Below are positions 41,987-51,043 of a stretch of 64,000 bases of DNA, in pieces. This DNA is from Ignavibacteria bacterium. GTDB taxonomy: Bacteria; Bacteroidota; Ignavibacteria; Ignavibacteriales; SURF-24. Both the position numbers and the translations under genes were made by a program. How positions within the stretch are numbered: the stretch's first letter is position 1; each line of letters opens with the position of its first letter. The stretch covers positions 62,001 to 126,000 of the forward strand of contig JAAXKQ010000012.1 in assembly GCA_025612245.1 (NCBI GenBank), given 5' to 3'. The notes beneath the pieces were generated by a model, which saw only the letters and a list, made by a program, of their open reading frames with translations, made no database searches and was not told where the DNA came from.

Positions 41987-43540
41987 ATGAAAATGACCAG
42001 GCGTGCCTTTCTGGAAAAAACTTCCAAAGGCCTAGTTGCCGCTGCTTTTGTGCCATACTTTCTCAGACTTTCTCCCGCGAAAGCTCTGGCAGGCCCCATC
42101 GCTTCCCAGGTAAAACTGGACGATTTCATGAACCATTTCGGCGTCGATGAAAAAATAATCAATGAGGTCATGAGCGTGGCCTTGTCTAAAGGAGGTGACT
42201 ACTGCGACCTCTATTTCCAGCACTCGATTGATAACTATATCGGTCTGGAGGATAAGGCGGTAAACCGCGCCTATACCGACGTTGGCTTCGGAGTCGGAAT
42301 AAGAGTCCTGAAAGGGGACCAGACGGGCTACTCATTTACAGAGGAAATTACACCCGGTGCAATGAAACTTGCGGCACAGACCGCAGCCAGCATTGCGGAT
42401 TCAGGCGCTTTAATTAAACCTCAGGAGCTTAAGCTAAAGGAAACTCCCGCTTTTTACCCCATTGAAACTCCATGGGAGGAAGTCGGCATAGACAAAAAGG
42501 TCCCTTATCTTCAGCAGATTAATGAAAAAGTATTTGCCGAAGACAAGCGCATCATTAAGTCAAATATCTGGTTTATCAATGGAACCTCCTACATCATGGT
42601 CGCCAATTCATTGGGAAGGATTGCCTGCGACTATCAGCCAATGGGGCAGATTGCTGTCAGCTGTACGGCTGAACAGAACGGCCAGCGCGAGCAGAACTAT
42701 TTCGACCTCTCAGGCAGGCACGGAATCGAGTTCTTTACTCCTGCGAACATAGACAAACTGGCTAAAGAGTCAGTCCGGAGGACCGTTATGCTCTTTGACG
42801 CCATAAAACCAGAGGCCGGCGAAATGGAGGTCATTCTTGCCGCGGGAAGCAGCGGAATCCTTTTGCATGAAGCTATCGGCCACGGCATGGAAGCAGACTT
42901 TAACCGCAAGAATATTTCCATCTTTAGCGACAAAATCGATAAGCCCGTAGCCGAAAAATTCGTTTCAATCGTAGATGACGGTACAAACCCGAATCTGCGC
43001 GGCTCGATAAATGTTGATGATGAAGGTAACGATACGGAAAAAACCTACCTGGTTGAAAATGGAACTCTTAAGAGCTATCTGCACGATTATATTTCCTCCC
43101 GGTTCTACAAGGTAAAACCGACCGGGAACGGCAGAAGGGAATCCTTCCGGCACGTACCTCAGCCCAGAATGAGAAACACCTACATGGAAGCCGGCCCGCA
43201 CAAGAAAGACGAGATAATTGCCAGCGTTAAAAAAGGCCTCTATGCCGAAGCTTTCACCAATGGCGAGGTATTCATTGGCGCCGGGGACTTTACTTTCTAT
43301 GTTAAATCGGGGTATCTGATTGAAGACGGAAAAATTACAAAACCCGTCAAGGACGTCAATATTATCGGTAACGGTCCTCAGGTTCTGAAGGATATTGTAA
43401 TGGTTGGTGACGACCTCCAGATGTCTGAAGGAGGATGGACCTGCGGTAAGAACGGGCAGGGTGTGCCTGTATCAATGGGTCTTCCGACAGTTAAGGTCAA
43501 GAAAATTACAGTCGGCGGCTTGAATACTGCTAAATCCTAA
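41987..43540 (+). CDS. tldD: TldD-family metalloprotease subunit with Tat-like signal
   Basis: TldD homologue, the catalytic partner of TldE/PmbA in peptide maturation and degradation; the zinc site HEAIGH (His294-His299) is intact. The N-terminus is unusual: TRRAFLEKTSKGLVAAAF… then AKALAG, resembling a twin-arginine signal with cleavage near residue 35. E. coli TldD is cytoplasmic and has no such extension. GGGAG lies 5 bases upstream of the ATG. It is followed by its pmbA/tldE partner 45 bases later. At 517 residues it is slightly longer than usual, which the signal explains. Confidence 0.88.
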   Translation: MKMTRRAFLEKTSKGLVAAAFVPYFLRLSPAKALAGPIASQVKLDDFMNHFGVDEKIINEVMSVALSKGGDYCDLYFQHSIDNYIGLEDKAVNRAYTDVGFGVGIRVLKGDQTGYSFTEEITPGAMKLAAQTAASIADSGALIKPQELKLKETPAFYPIETPWEEVGIDKKVPYLQQINEKVFAEDKRIIKSNIWFINGTSYIMVANSLGRIACDYQPMGQIAVSCTAEQNGQREQNYFDLSGRHGIEFFTPANIDKLAKESVRRTVMLFDAIKPEAGEMEVILAAGSSGILLHEAIGHGMEADFNRKNISIFSDKIDKPVAEKFVSIVDDGTNPNLRGSINVDDEGNDTEKTYLVENGTLKSYLHDYISSRFYKVKPTGNGRRESFRHVPQPRMRNTYMEAGPHKKDEIIASVKKGLYAEAFTNGEVFIGAGDFTFYVKSGYLIEDGKITKPVKDVNIIGNGPQVLKDIVMVGDDLQMSEGGWTCGKNGQGVPVSMGLPTVKVKKITVGGLNTAKS

Positions 43541-43585
43541 TTCATCTCTAAACGTCTTAATAAAGAAATTATAAGGAATATTCCT

Positions 43586-44908
43586 ATGAATAATAAAGAA
43601 AGGCTGGAGCTGGCGGAATGGGCAATAGGTACCGCCATTAAAAGTGGCGCCGATGAGGCCTCTGCTGTGATTTACAATACCCGGGATGTGGAAATTGAAT
43701 ACAGGGATAAAAAACTGGAAACCATGAAGGAATCTGGGCGCAATTATCTCTCTTTACAGATTTATACCGGGCACCGTTATTCAGGGCATTCGACAAATGA
43801 CATCAGGAAGCCTTCGCTCGAAAAGTTTATACAGGAGGCAGTTAAAGGAACCGGGTACCTGACTCAGGATGAGTTCAGGTCGCTGCCCGAGAAAAAATAC
43901 TATCCCGGAAATACCGATGCTGATCTTGGCCTGGTTGATCCTTCGTATGAAAAAGTGGACTCTTCACAGAGAAAAAAGATTGCCTCTCAGATCGAAGAGG
44001 TTGCAAGGTCTCAAAGCGGGCAGATAATTTCTGCTACCGCAGGCTATAACGATTCTTACTATGAATTTGTCCGCGTACACAGCAACGGCTTTAAGGGTGA
44101 AGGAGCCGGTACATATTTTTCAGCCGGGGCTTCAGTAACGGTTAAAGATGAAAACGGGGGAAGGCCGGAAGACTGGTTTTACGCCTCTTCGAGGTTCTTT
44201 AAGGAGCTTCCATCACCCGAGATGCTGGGGAAAAATGCGGCCCAGAGGGCTCTAAAGAAAATAGGACAGAAGAAAATTGAGTCCGGCATTTATGAAATGC
44301 TCGTTGAAAACCGTGCTTCAGGCAGGCTTCTGTCTATGCTTGCCGAACCGATGAGTGCACGTGCCCTGCAGCAGAAGAGCTCGTTTCTGGACGGGATGCT
44401 GGAAAAGCAGATTGCCTCGGACAAGCTGACCGTAATTGACGACCCGTTAATGCCGGGAGGCATGGGCTCAAGGCTTTTTGACGATGAGGGAATAGCAGCA
44501 AAGAAAAGATTTATGATTGAAAAAGGGGTTCTTAGGAACTATTATGTCGATAATTACTACGGAAGAAAAATCCAGATGGAACCCACTTCAGGTTCCTCAT
44601 CAAACCTCATATTTGAATACGGAACAAAGTCGCTTGAAGATTTAATACGGGATCAGAAGAGGGCTTTGCTCGTAAACGGTTTTATTGGCGGAAACTCAAA
44701 CTCTACGACGGGCGACTTCTCATTCGGGATCGTCGGATTCTTAATTGAAAACGGGGAGATTGTAAAGCCAGTCAATGAGATGAATGTAAGCGGCAACGCA
44801 AAAGATTTCTGGAAAAACCTGGTCGCAATGGGCAACGATCCATATCCTTACGGCTCCTGGAAAACCCCTTCAATGGTCTTTACGGGCGTTAACTTCAGCG
44901 GGCTTTAA
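43586..44908 (+). CDS. pmbA: TldE/PmbA-family protein, partner of TldD
   Basis: Non-catalytic or regulatory subunit of the TldD/E metalloprotease. It lacks the HExxxH motif of its partner (the central region reads ENRASGRLLSMLAEP) and shares the C-terminal GNSNSTTGDFSFGIVGFLIENGE region characteristic of the family. Its 440 residues are normal. There is no signal peptide, unlike the TldD next to it. AAGGAA lies 7 bases before the ATG. A strong bidirectional terminator follows. Confidence 0.9.
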   Translation: MNNKERLELAEWAIGTAIKSGADEASAVIYNTRDVEIEYRDKKLETMKESGRNYLSLQIYTGHRYSGHSTNDIRKPSLEKFIQEAVKGTGYLTQDEFRSLPEKKYYPGNTDADLGLVDPSYEKVDSSQRKKIASQIEEVARSQSGQIISATAGYNDSYYEFVRVHSNGFKGEGAGTYFSAGASVTVKDENGGRPEDWFYASSRFFKELPSPEMLGKNAAQRALKKIGQKKIESGIYEMLVENRASGRLLSMLAEPMSARALQQKSSFLDGMLEKQIASDKLTVIDDPLMPGGMGSRLFDDEGIAAKKRFMIEKGVLRNYYVDNYYGRKIQMEPTSGSSSNLIFEYGTKSLEDLIRDQKRALLVNGFIGGNSNSTTGDFSFGIVGFLIENGEIVKPVNEMNVSGNAKDFWKNLVAMGNDPYPYGSWKTPSMVFTGVNFSGL

Positions 44909-44918
44909 TAATAGTGCT

Positions 44919-44953
44919 AAAAAAAGGGGCAAAACTGCGTTTTGCCCCTTTTT
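44919..44953. terminator. Bidirectional terminator between pmbA and the AAA+ gene
   Basis: GGGGCAAAA (44926-44934) pairs with TTTTGCCCC (44940-44948), flanked by A-run and T-run, ending transcripts from both sides. Confidence 0.92.
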
Positions 44954-44972
44954 ACCTGTATTTTATTTAGCC

Positions 44973-46526
44973 TCAAATGAAGGTATCCGGGTTATTCAAG
45001 TCTTCATCTTCTTCTTTATTCATAGAGAACATGCTGCTTAGCATATCCTTAAACTGCAGCCCCTTTTCAAGGCGGAATTTGCTCAAAAGTGAGTACTCTG
45101 AAAGTCCGTGCAGGACGAATTCCATTAAAAGAAGCTTATTTGACTCATCCTCGTTCGGGTGATACTTGTTTACGAGCTCTTTAAGCCCCGGAATTGAGTG
45201 AAGGGTCTTCTTGTACTCCGCGTTTGAAAAGCTGTTCATAAGATCGATCTGATTGCCCTTTCCGAACCAGTTGATGACTGGGAGGTAAGGGTTTGAATCC
45301 TGATTCCTTTTCAGTTTATCCGGGTTAGGGAAGTATAAGGAGAACTGGCTTCTAATTGCCTTACCGACAAGTATCTGCGCCACCTTGGCTGGGCCCTCCT
45401 GTTCGCCTTCATAAACCAGCTCAATTTTCCCGGTAATTGAGGGAATAACTCCCGCGAAATCGGAAATCCTTATGTGCGTTTCCTTTTCCTTGTTGATAAG
45501 CAGCCTGCGTTCGGCAGCGCTGACGAGGTTTTCATAAGCCGAGATTGTAAGCCTTGCCGAGACACCGCTCTTAGCGTCTATGTACTCGCTTTCTCTGGCT
45601 TCAAAGGCAATCTGCTCGATCAGGAGTTTAACGAGCTCGGAGGAGCATACCCTCTGCGCCTGTTCGACCGTAAGCTTTGCCTCCTGGCTGGTGATCTCTT
45701 TTGAAACATGGATGGATTTCGGGTAGTGCGTCAGTATCTGGCTGTCAATTCTATCTTTTAATGGCGTTACAATTGCCCCGCGGTTCGTATAGTCCTCAGG
45801 ATTTGCCGTAAATACGAACTGTATATCCAAAGGAAGCCTGATCTTAAAGCCCCTGATCTGTATGTCTTTTTCCTGTAAAATATTAAACAGCGCAACCTGA
45901 ATCCTTGCCTGAAGATCGGGCAGTTCGTTGATCACGAAAATCGACCTGTGCGAACGGGGGATTAGCCCGAAGTGAATTACCCTTTCGTCCGAATAGGGGA
46001 GTTTCAGGTTTGCGGCCTTAATCGGGTCCACGTCACCTATCAGGTCGGCAATCGAAACGTCCGGAGTGGCGAGTTTTTCGGTATATCTTTCAGAGCGGTG
46101 CATCCAGGAAATTGGTGTATCGTCTCCATGCTGTTCAATTATGTCCAAAGAGTATCTGGAAATAGGGTTAAAGGGGTCGTCATTGAGCTCCGAGCCTTCC
46201 ACAATGGGAATATACTCGTCCAGTAAATTCACCATTAAGCGGGCGAGCCTTGTTTTTGCCTGCCCCCGCAGGCCGAGTAAAAGAATGTTGTGCCTGGAGA
46301 GAATTGAAGTGTCGATGTCGGGGATAACACTCTGTTCATAGCCCACGATCCCGTGAAAACTGTTCTCATTGTTCTCCAGCTGCTTTATCAGGTTTTCACG
46401 CATTTCATCCTTAATTGAGCGCGGTTTATAACCGGTTTTTTTTAACTGTCCTAAAGTCTTGATTTCGGAATGATTCTTAATCAACATAGTTTTCGGGTCC
46501 TCCATTATTGTTCTCTCATGCCGCAT
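44973..46526 (-). CDS. MoxR/Mg-chelatase-type AAA+ ATPase
   Basis: AAA+ ATPase of the magnesium-chelatase I/MoxR group. The Walker A is GLRGQAKT (85-92); a Walker-B-like FVINELPDL, FTANPEDYTNRGAIVTPLKDRI and sensor elements follow; the C-terminal ~150 residues are a separate helical region. It pairs with the adjacent VWA protein, as in other AAA+/VWA chaperone systems. The start is uncertain: ATG at 46526 overlaps the upstream stop (TAATG), and an alternative ATG at 46505 has GAGAG 7 bases upstream. Target and role are unknown. Confidence 0.85.
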   Translation of the reverse strand: MRHERTIMEDPKTMLIKNHSEIKTLGQLKKTGYKPRSIKDEMRENLIKQLENNENSFHGIVGYEQSVIPDIDTSILSRHNILLLGLRGQAKTRLARLMVNLLDEYIPIVEGSELNDDPFNPISRYSLDIIEQHGDDTPISWMHRSERYTEKLATPDVSIADLIGDVDPIKAANLKLPYSDERVIHFGLIPRSHRSIFVINELPDLQARIQVALFNILQEKDIQIRGFKIRLPLDIQFVFTANPEDYTNRGAIVTPLKDRIDSQILTHYPKSIHVSKEITSQEAKLTVEQAQRVCSSELVKLLIEQIAFEARESEYIDAKSGVSARLTISAYENLVSAAERRLLINKEKETHIRISDFAGVIPSITGKIELVYEGEQEGPAKVAQILVGKAIRSQFSLYFPNPDKLKRNQDSNPYLPVINWFGKGNQIDLMNSFSNAEYKKTLHSIPGLKELVNKYHPNEDESNKLLLMEFVLHGLSEYSLLSKFRLEKGLQFKDMLSSMFSMNKEEDEDLNNPDTFI

Positions 46527-47626
46527 TACTTGAGAGTTTTGCGGCGATTCCTAATATAATCTTCAAAAATATATTCACCTAAGCCGGTCGGGCTGCTGTA
46601 GAAAGCCTTCCCATTATTTATTTTAGTAAATTCCCTGACAAAATTCTGCAGATAAGGGTCCTTTGCTATCATAAAAGTTGTAATTGTAATTCCCATTCTT
46701 CTGCATTTAGCCGCCTGGTCGAGTGTTTTGTTGAGAATTTTCCTGTCCATTCCGAAGCTGTTCTTGTAATATTTCAGCCCCTCTTTCAGGCATGTTGGCT
46801 TCCCGTCAGTAACCATAAAGATCTGCTTGTTTCCGGTTCTGCGCCGCCTGAGTATATCCATTGCAAGTTCAAGTCCCGCATAGGTATTCGTGTGGTAAGG
46901 TCCTACCTGAAGATAGGGGAGATCCTTAATTTCAATTGGCCAGGCGTCATTGCCAAATACGATCACGTCGAGCGTATCCTTGGGGAATTTTGTTGTAATC
47001 AGTTCTGCAAAAGCCATTGCAACCTTTTTTGCCGGTGTAATCCTGTCTTCTCCATAAAGTATCATTGAATGCGAAATATCGATCATGAGAACCGTGGAGG
47101 TAATCGTCTTGTATTCTCTTTCTTCAACTTCAAGGTCGTCTTCTGTAAGCGTAAAATCCGAGATTCCATGGTTTATCTGTGCATTTTTGATTGAATCCGT
47201 CATATCAATCTGATCCATCGCGTCTCCGAACTCATAGTCACGCCTGTCGGAGGTCTTTTCATCCCCTCGTCCCGACAACGGTGTTCGGTGGTTTCCGGCT
47301 ACAGAGCGCTTCAGTTTTCCAAAGACCTCCTCGAGCGACCTGCGCCTGATGGACTGTTCAGATTTTGCCGTGATGTTATAGACACCCGGATTTGACTCAT
47401 CCTCGGAAAGATAATCCTTGTCCTTTAGTTCCTGAATAAAATCCCCGATTCCATACTCGTCGCTTGTCAGGTTATATTTTGAATCCAGCTGACTTAAAAG
47501 GTTAAGTGCTTCCGACACGTTGCCCGAGGTAAGCGTCAGTAGCTGCAGGAAGACGTTCAGCAGTGACTCAAAGGAGCTGCCCTGATTCTCTTCAGGACTA
47601 AAGTCTGTGAATCTGTATCCTATCAT
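46526..47626 (-). CDS. VWA-domain protein, partner of the AAA+ ATPase
   Basis: Cytoplasmic protein of 366 residues with an N-terminal helical region (about 1-170, no known domain) and a von Willebrand A domain (about 175-355). The metal site DISHS (Asp183, Ser185, Ser187) is intact, and TDGKPT supplies the later acidic ligand. The gene precedes the ATPase and overlaps it by one base (TAATG), so the two are coupled. By analogy with BchI/BchD and RavA/ViaA, the VWA subunit probably presents a target to the AAA+ ring. Confidence 0.85.
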   Translation of the reverse strand: MIGYRFTDFSPEENQGSSFESLLNVFLQLLTLTSGNVSEALNLLSQLDSKYNLTSDEYGIGDFIQELKDKDYLSEDESNPGVYNITAKSEQSIRRRSLEEVFGKLKRSVAGNHRTPLSGRGDEKTSDRRDYEFGDAMDQIDMTDSIKNAQINHGISDFTLTEDDLEVEEREYKTITSTVLMIDISHSMILYGEDRITPAKKVAMAFAELITTKFPKDTLDVIVFGNDAWPIEIKDLPYLQVGPYHTNTYAGLELAMDILRRRRTGNKQIFMVTDGKPTCLKEGLKYYKNSFGMDRKILNKTLDQAAKCRRMGITITTFMIAKDPYLQNFVREFTKINNGKAFYSSPTGLGEYIFEDYIRNRRKTLK

Positions 47627-47822
47627 TTCTTGTATGCTTTATATTTAATTATAAAATAATTGCCTATAAATAACTAACCTTAAAAAAAAGACAAAAGTTC
47701 TGATTTCCTTTTGGCAAATGGGGAAGTAAGGCTTCCTTTGCTTTATAAAAGCAGCGCCTTAAGAGCAGGTTTTACCGGGGTTTTTGAGGAATATATAATA
47801 TTAAAATAAATAAATGATCGGA

Positions 47823-47853
47823 TTGATTATCAGACTAATTAAAAGTATATTTT
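47823..47853 (+). promoter_or_regulatory. Putative promoter for the alr cluster, TTG-N20-TATATTTT
   Basis: TTG (47823-47825), a 20-base spacer and TATATTTT (47846-47853), one base from TAnnTTTG, lie 32 bases before the alr start. Confidence 0.4.
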
Positions 47854-47884
47854 ACGGTTATTTTTAATAAAATTTGCTGTTAAA

Positions 47885-48997
47885 ATGCGACCTACTATTG
47901 CTAAAATTAATCGTTCAAATCTTAAGTACAATTTCCTTAACATCAGAAAAAGGGTAAAGAAAACAAAGGTAATGGCCATTGTTAAAGCCGATGCTTATGG
48001 CCATGGAATGGTGGAATGCGTAAAGACACTGCTTTCCTTAGACGACAAGAAGCCGGACTACTATGCCGTGGCTTTGCTGGAAGAGGCAGTTGAATTCAGG
48101 AAAGCTCAATTCAGGTCTCCTGTACTCGTTTTTGCCCCGCCATTAAAGGAGGAAGTTCCTGAGTTCATCAAACATAAACTCCTGCCCACGGTTTTTACAG
48201 AAGAACATCTTGAGAATTTCAGAAGCTTCGCAAAGGATAAAAAAGTAAGGATACACATTAAAATTGACACCGGTATGGGACGACTTGGGGTTAATTTTAA
48301 GGATGCTGTCGACTTCATTAAGAAGGTCAGCCTGGACAAGCAGTTCATCATTGACGGCATTTATACACATTTTGCCACTTCGGATGAAGCAGACAAATCC
48401 TTTGCCTTAAAGCAGCTGGAGCGCTTCAAGGCTGTTGTAGACCAGCTAAAGGCTGAGAAAATTAACTACGGGCTGGCTCACGCTGCCAACAGCGGGGCAA
48501 TTCTGGACATGCCGGAAGCATATTTCGACATGGTCCGTCCGGGTATTATTTTATACGGATACTATCCTTCATCTGAAACTTCTGAATCCATAAAGCTGAA
48601 GCCCGTAATGTCAATTGTTTCCAGCATTGCAAGCATCAGGGAAGTTGAAGCCGGACAGTCTGTAAGCTATGGAAGGAAGTTCATAGCCGGTAAGAAAACA
48701 AGAATTGCATCGGCTCCCATCGGCTATGCCGACGGTTATCAGCGCGGCCTCTCAAACAGGGTTGACGTGATAATTAAGGGAAAAAAATATCCGCAGGTCG
48801 GACAGGTCTGCATGGACAGAATTATGTTCGACATCGGTCTAAACGCTAACATCAAGGAAAACGACGAGGTGATTCTGCTCGGGAAATCCAAAGGCAGCGA
48901 AATTTCCGCAGCTGACTGGGCAAAAGTCCTGAACACTATCCCTTATGAAATAACATGCAATATCAGTAAAAGGGTCCCCAGGATCTATACTGAGTAA
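47885..48997 (+). CDS. alr: Alanine racemase
   Basis: PLP enzyme that interconverts L- and D-alanine for peptidoglycan. The PLP lysine is Lys34 in IVKADAYGHG; other marks are IDTGMGRLGV, GIYTHFATSDE, the active-site tyrosine region SYGRKF and GYADGYQRGLSN. Its 370 residues are normal. It is the first gene of a forward run extending to folC, with only 3 bases to the next gene. Any effect on coupling between wall synthesis and nucleotide-sugar genes is an inference from proximity. Confidence 0.97.
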   Translation: MRPTIAKINRSNLKYNFLNIRKRVKKTKVMAIVKADAYGHGMVECVKTLLSLDDKKPDYYAVALLEEAVEFRKAQFRSPVLVFAPPLKEEVPEFIKHKLLPTVFTEEHLENFRSFAKDKKVRIHIKIDTGMGRLGVNFKDAVDFIKKVSLDKQFIIDGIYTHFATSDEADKSFALKQLERFKAVVDQLKAEKINYGLAHAANSGAILDMPEAYFDMVRPGIILYGYYPSSETSESIKLKPVMSIVSSIASIREVEAGQSVSYGRKFIAGKKTRIASAPIGYADGYQRGLSNRVDVIIKGKKYPQVGQVCMDRIMFDIGLNANIKENDEVILLGKSKGSEISAADWAKVLNTIPYEITCNISKRVPRIYTE

Positions 48998-49000
48998 CCG

Positions 49001-49903
49001 ATGGATTTAATTCAACAGTATATTGTTCAGTGCATAATTTCAGCGGCTAACAACCTTAGGCTGAATACGGAAAAAATTGAGGTTGTTGCCTTAATCCGTG
49101 AGAATATCTGCCAGTCTAAAGACCTTGAGGCAGATATTCAAAGGATGAAAAAAGTGACTGAACTTTCCACATTTGCCATAAGGCTGGGTGAGGTCTATAA
49201 CTTCATTGCCAAAAGCAAGGTGGACTTTCTAAAAATTACTGAAAAATTTAAAGAACACAGTTATTATATTGTAAAGGATCTGAATAACCTGCTTGAAAGA
49301 GTTTCTCCCCAGGCTTACAGGCGCCTTATCATTCAGATGGAAGAAGAAGCAATTAGGGTTGACTTCTCGTTAAGAAATTCTGCCGAAGACTTTGAAAAAG
49401 AGATTGCCGAAGAAGACCTGATTCCCCAGGTAAATGCTTTTGCTCCCGTGAAATTTCCAGAGGAGAAAAAATCCCTTCCCGCAGAAGAAAAACCGGGAAG
49501 AACAAAACAAAAGCAGGAAACCGCCACAGAAGAGAATCTGCTCTTTGAGGACTATGAGGCACGGATACTAAGCCCAATTAAAGAGCTGGATGCGTTCTTA
49601 AAAAAACTTGCCGTTGAAGCTTCTTCAAAAGAAGAGATAGAAAAATACCGTGAAATCATGAGGAAAAATGCGGATCTATCTGATAAAATAGGTTTCGAAA
49701 TCATTGCCGACATGCATAAGGTTTTTGTTAAGGCTTTGGACCTGCTTCTTTCGGAGGTGATTTCTCCCGTAAGGGAGGTAGTCGAGGGTATGAGGGCGGC
49801 TCTTATCGTAATTGTTGCCGTTATCAGGGGTAAAGACGTTGATATAAAGAAATTCTTAAATAAAGCTGAAGATTTTGGAAGAAAAATTCAGAATATAAAC
49901 TAA
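49001..49903 (+). CDS. Uncharacterised helical protein between alr and manC (300 aa)
   Basis: I do not recognise the family. The protein is soluble and mostly helical. An N-terminal helical region (about 1-130, DLIQQYIVQCIISAANN…) is followed by a charged linker with PEEKKSLPAEEKPGRTKQKQE (about 147-175), a second helical region (about 180-245), and a C-terminal segment with a hydrophobic stretch MRAALIVIVAVIRG (near 265-278). This last part could contact membrane or a partner. It is 3 bases from alr and 10 from manC, so it is probably co-expressed with envelope-precursor genes. Confidence 0.78.
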   Translation: MDLIQQYIVQCIISAANNLRLNTEKIEVVALIRENICQSKDLEADIQRMKKVTELSTFAIRLGEVYNFIAKSKVDFLKITEKFKEHSYYIVKDLNNLLERVSPQAYRRLIIQMEEEAIRVDFSLRNSAEDFEKEIAEEDLIPQVNAFAPVKFPEEKKSLPAEEKPGRTKQKQETATEENLLFEDYEARILSPIKELDAFLKKLAVEASSKEEIEKYREIMRKNADLSDKIGFEIIADMHKVFVKALDLLLSEVISPVREVVEGMRAALIVIVAVIRGKDVDIKKFLNKAEDFGRKIQNIN

Positions 49904-49913
49904 AGGAAATCGA

Positions 49914-50981
49914 ATGGAACTATATGCAGTGATAATGGCAGGCGGGGTTGGAGCCCGGTTCTGGCCAAGGAGCAAGGAAAAAAAACCAAAGCAACTCCTG
50001 AGGATTTTCGGGCCGAACTCTATGATCCAGGATACGGTTGCACGCCTGGAGGGATTGGTCGAAAAACAGAACATATTTGTTATCACTAACAAGATTCAGA
50101 AAGCAGAAATTAAAAACCAGCTGCCAGATATACCTGCAGAAAACATAATAGATGAACCTTTTGGAAAGAATACTGCGGCAGCAATTGGCCTGGCATCAAT
50201 TATCGTAGGCAAGAAAAACAAAGAGGCCGTGATACTGACACTTCCGGCCGACCATATAATTAAGGAAAAGGATGACTTTCAGAAGACTCTCAGCTCGGCG
50301 GCAAAGTTTGCCTTTGAGAACAAGGGGCTTGTGACAATTGGCATTAACCCTACAAGACCTGAAACCGGGTACGGCTACATTCAGATTGAAGAAAAACCCG
50401 TCGAAGACAACATCTTCAAGGTGCTTACATTTGCTGAAAAACCGAACTACGCAACTGCCGTCAGGTTTATTGAAAGCGGAGACTTCCTCTGGAACAGCGG
50501 CATGTTCATCTGGAGAATTGACACCATCCTCAACGAGATTGAAGTCCTCATGCCGGAACTTTTCGAGGGTCTCAAGGAAATTGAAAAAAGCCTGAACAGC
50601 CCGAACTTTGAAAAGACTTTAAGCCACGTCTACGGACAGCTCAAAAGCGTCTCGATTGACTATGGCGTAATGGAAAAATCGCAGAACGTTTTTCTTACGC
50701 GCGGCATGTTTACATGGAGCGACGTTGGAAGCTGGGAAGAGGTGTATCAGCTGACTGAAAAGGACGAAGACGGAAACGCCCTGGTCGGTAATACCTATTG
50801 CCAGAATACAAGCGACAGCTATATTTATTCGCCCAAAAAGTTTACTGCCGTAGTTGGTGTTGAAAACCTGATTGTAATAAATACTGATGACGCACTTCTT
50901 ATATGCAGAAGAGACAAAGCCCAGGAAGTAAAGACCGTTGTTGATTACCTGAAAATGAAAAAGCTGACAGAACACTTATAG
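49914..50981 (+). CDS. manC: Mannose-1-phosphate guanylyltransferase
   Basis: Makes GDP-mannose from mannose-1-phosphate and GTP for glycan synthesis. The nucleotidyltransferase signature is MAGGVGARFWPRSKEKKPKQ; other motifs are EPFGKNTAAAIGLA, LPADHII, the mannose-binding EKPNY/FLWNSGMFIW region and FTWSDVGSWEE. At 355 residues it is the short GMP form without the phosphomannose-isomerase domain. It is part of the alr-folC run. Confidence 0.95.
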   Translation: MELYAVIMAGGVGARFWPRSKEKKPKQLLRIFGPNSMIQDTVARLEGLVEKQNIFVITNKIQKAEIKNQLPDIPAENIIDEPFGKNTAAAIGLASIIVGKKNKEAVILTLPADHIIKEKDDFQKTLSSAAKFAFENKGLVTIGINPTRPETGYGYIQIEEKPVEDNIFKVLTFAEKPNYATAVRFIESGDFLWNSGMFIWRIDTILNEIEVLMPELFEGLKEIEKSLNSPNFEKTLSHVYGQLKSVSIDYGVMEKSQNVFLTRGMFTWSDVGSWEEVYQLTEKDEDGNALVGNTYCQNTSDSYIYSPKKFTAVVGVENLIVINTDDALLICRRDKAQEVKTVVDYLKMKKLTEHL

Positions 50982-51043
50982 CTGAAATAAAAGTACGGTT
51001 AATTCTAAAGTATTATTCATTCTTTAGCAAAATCCTGAATAAC

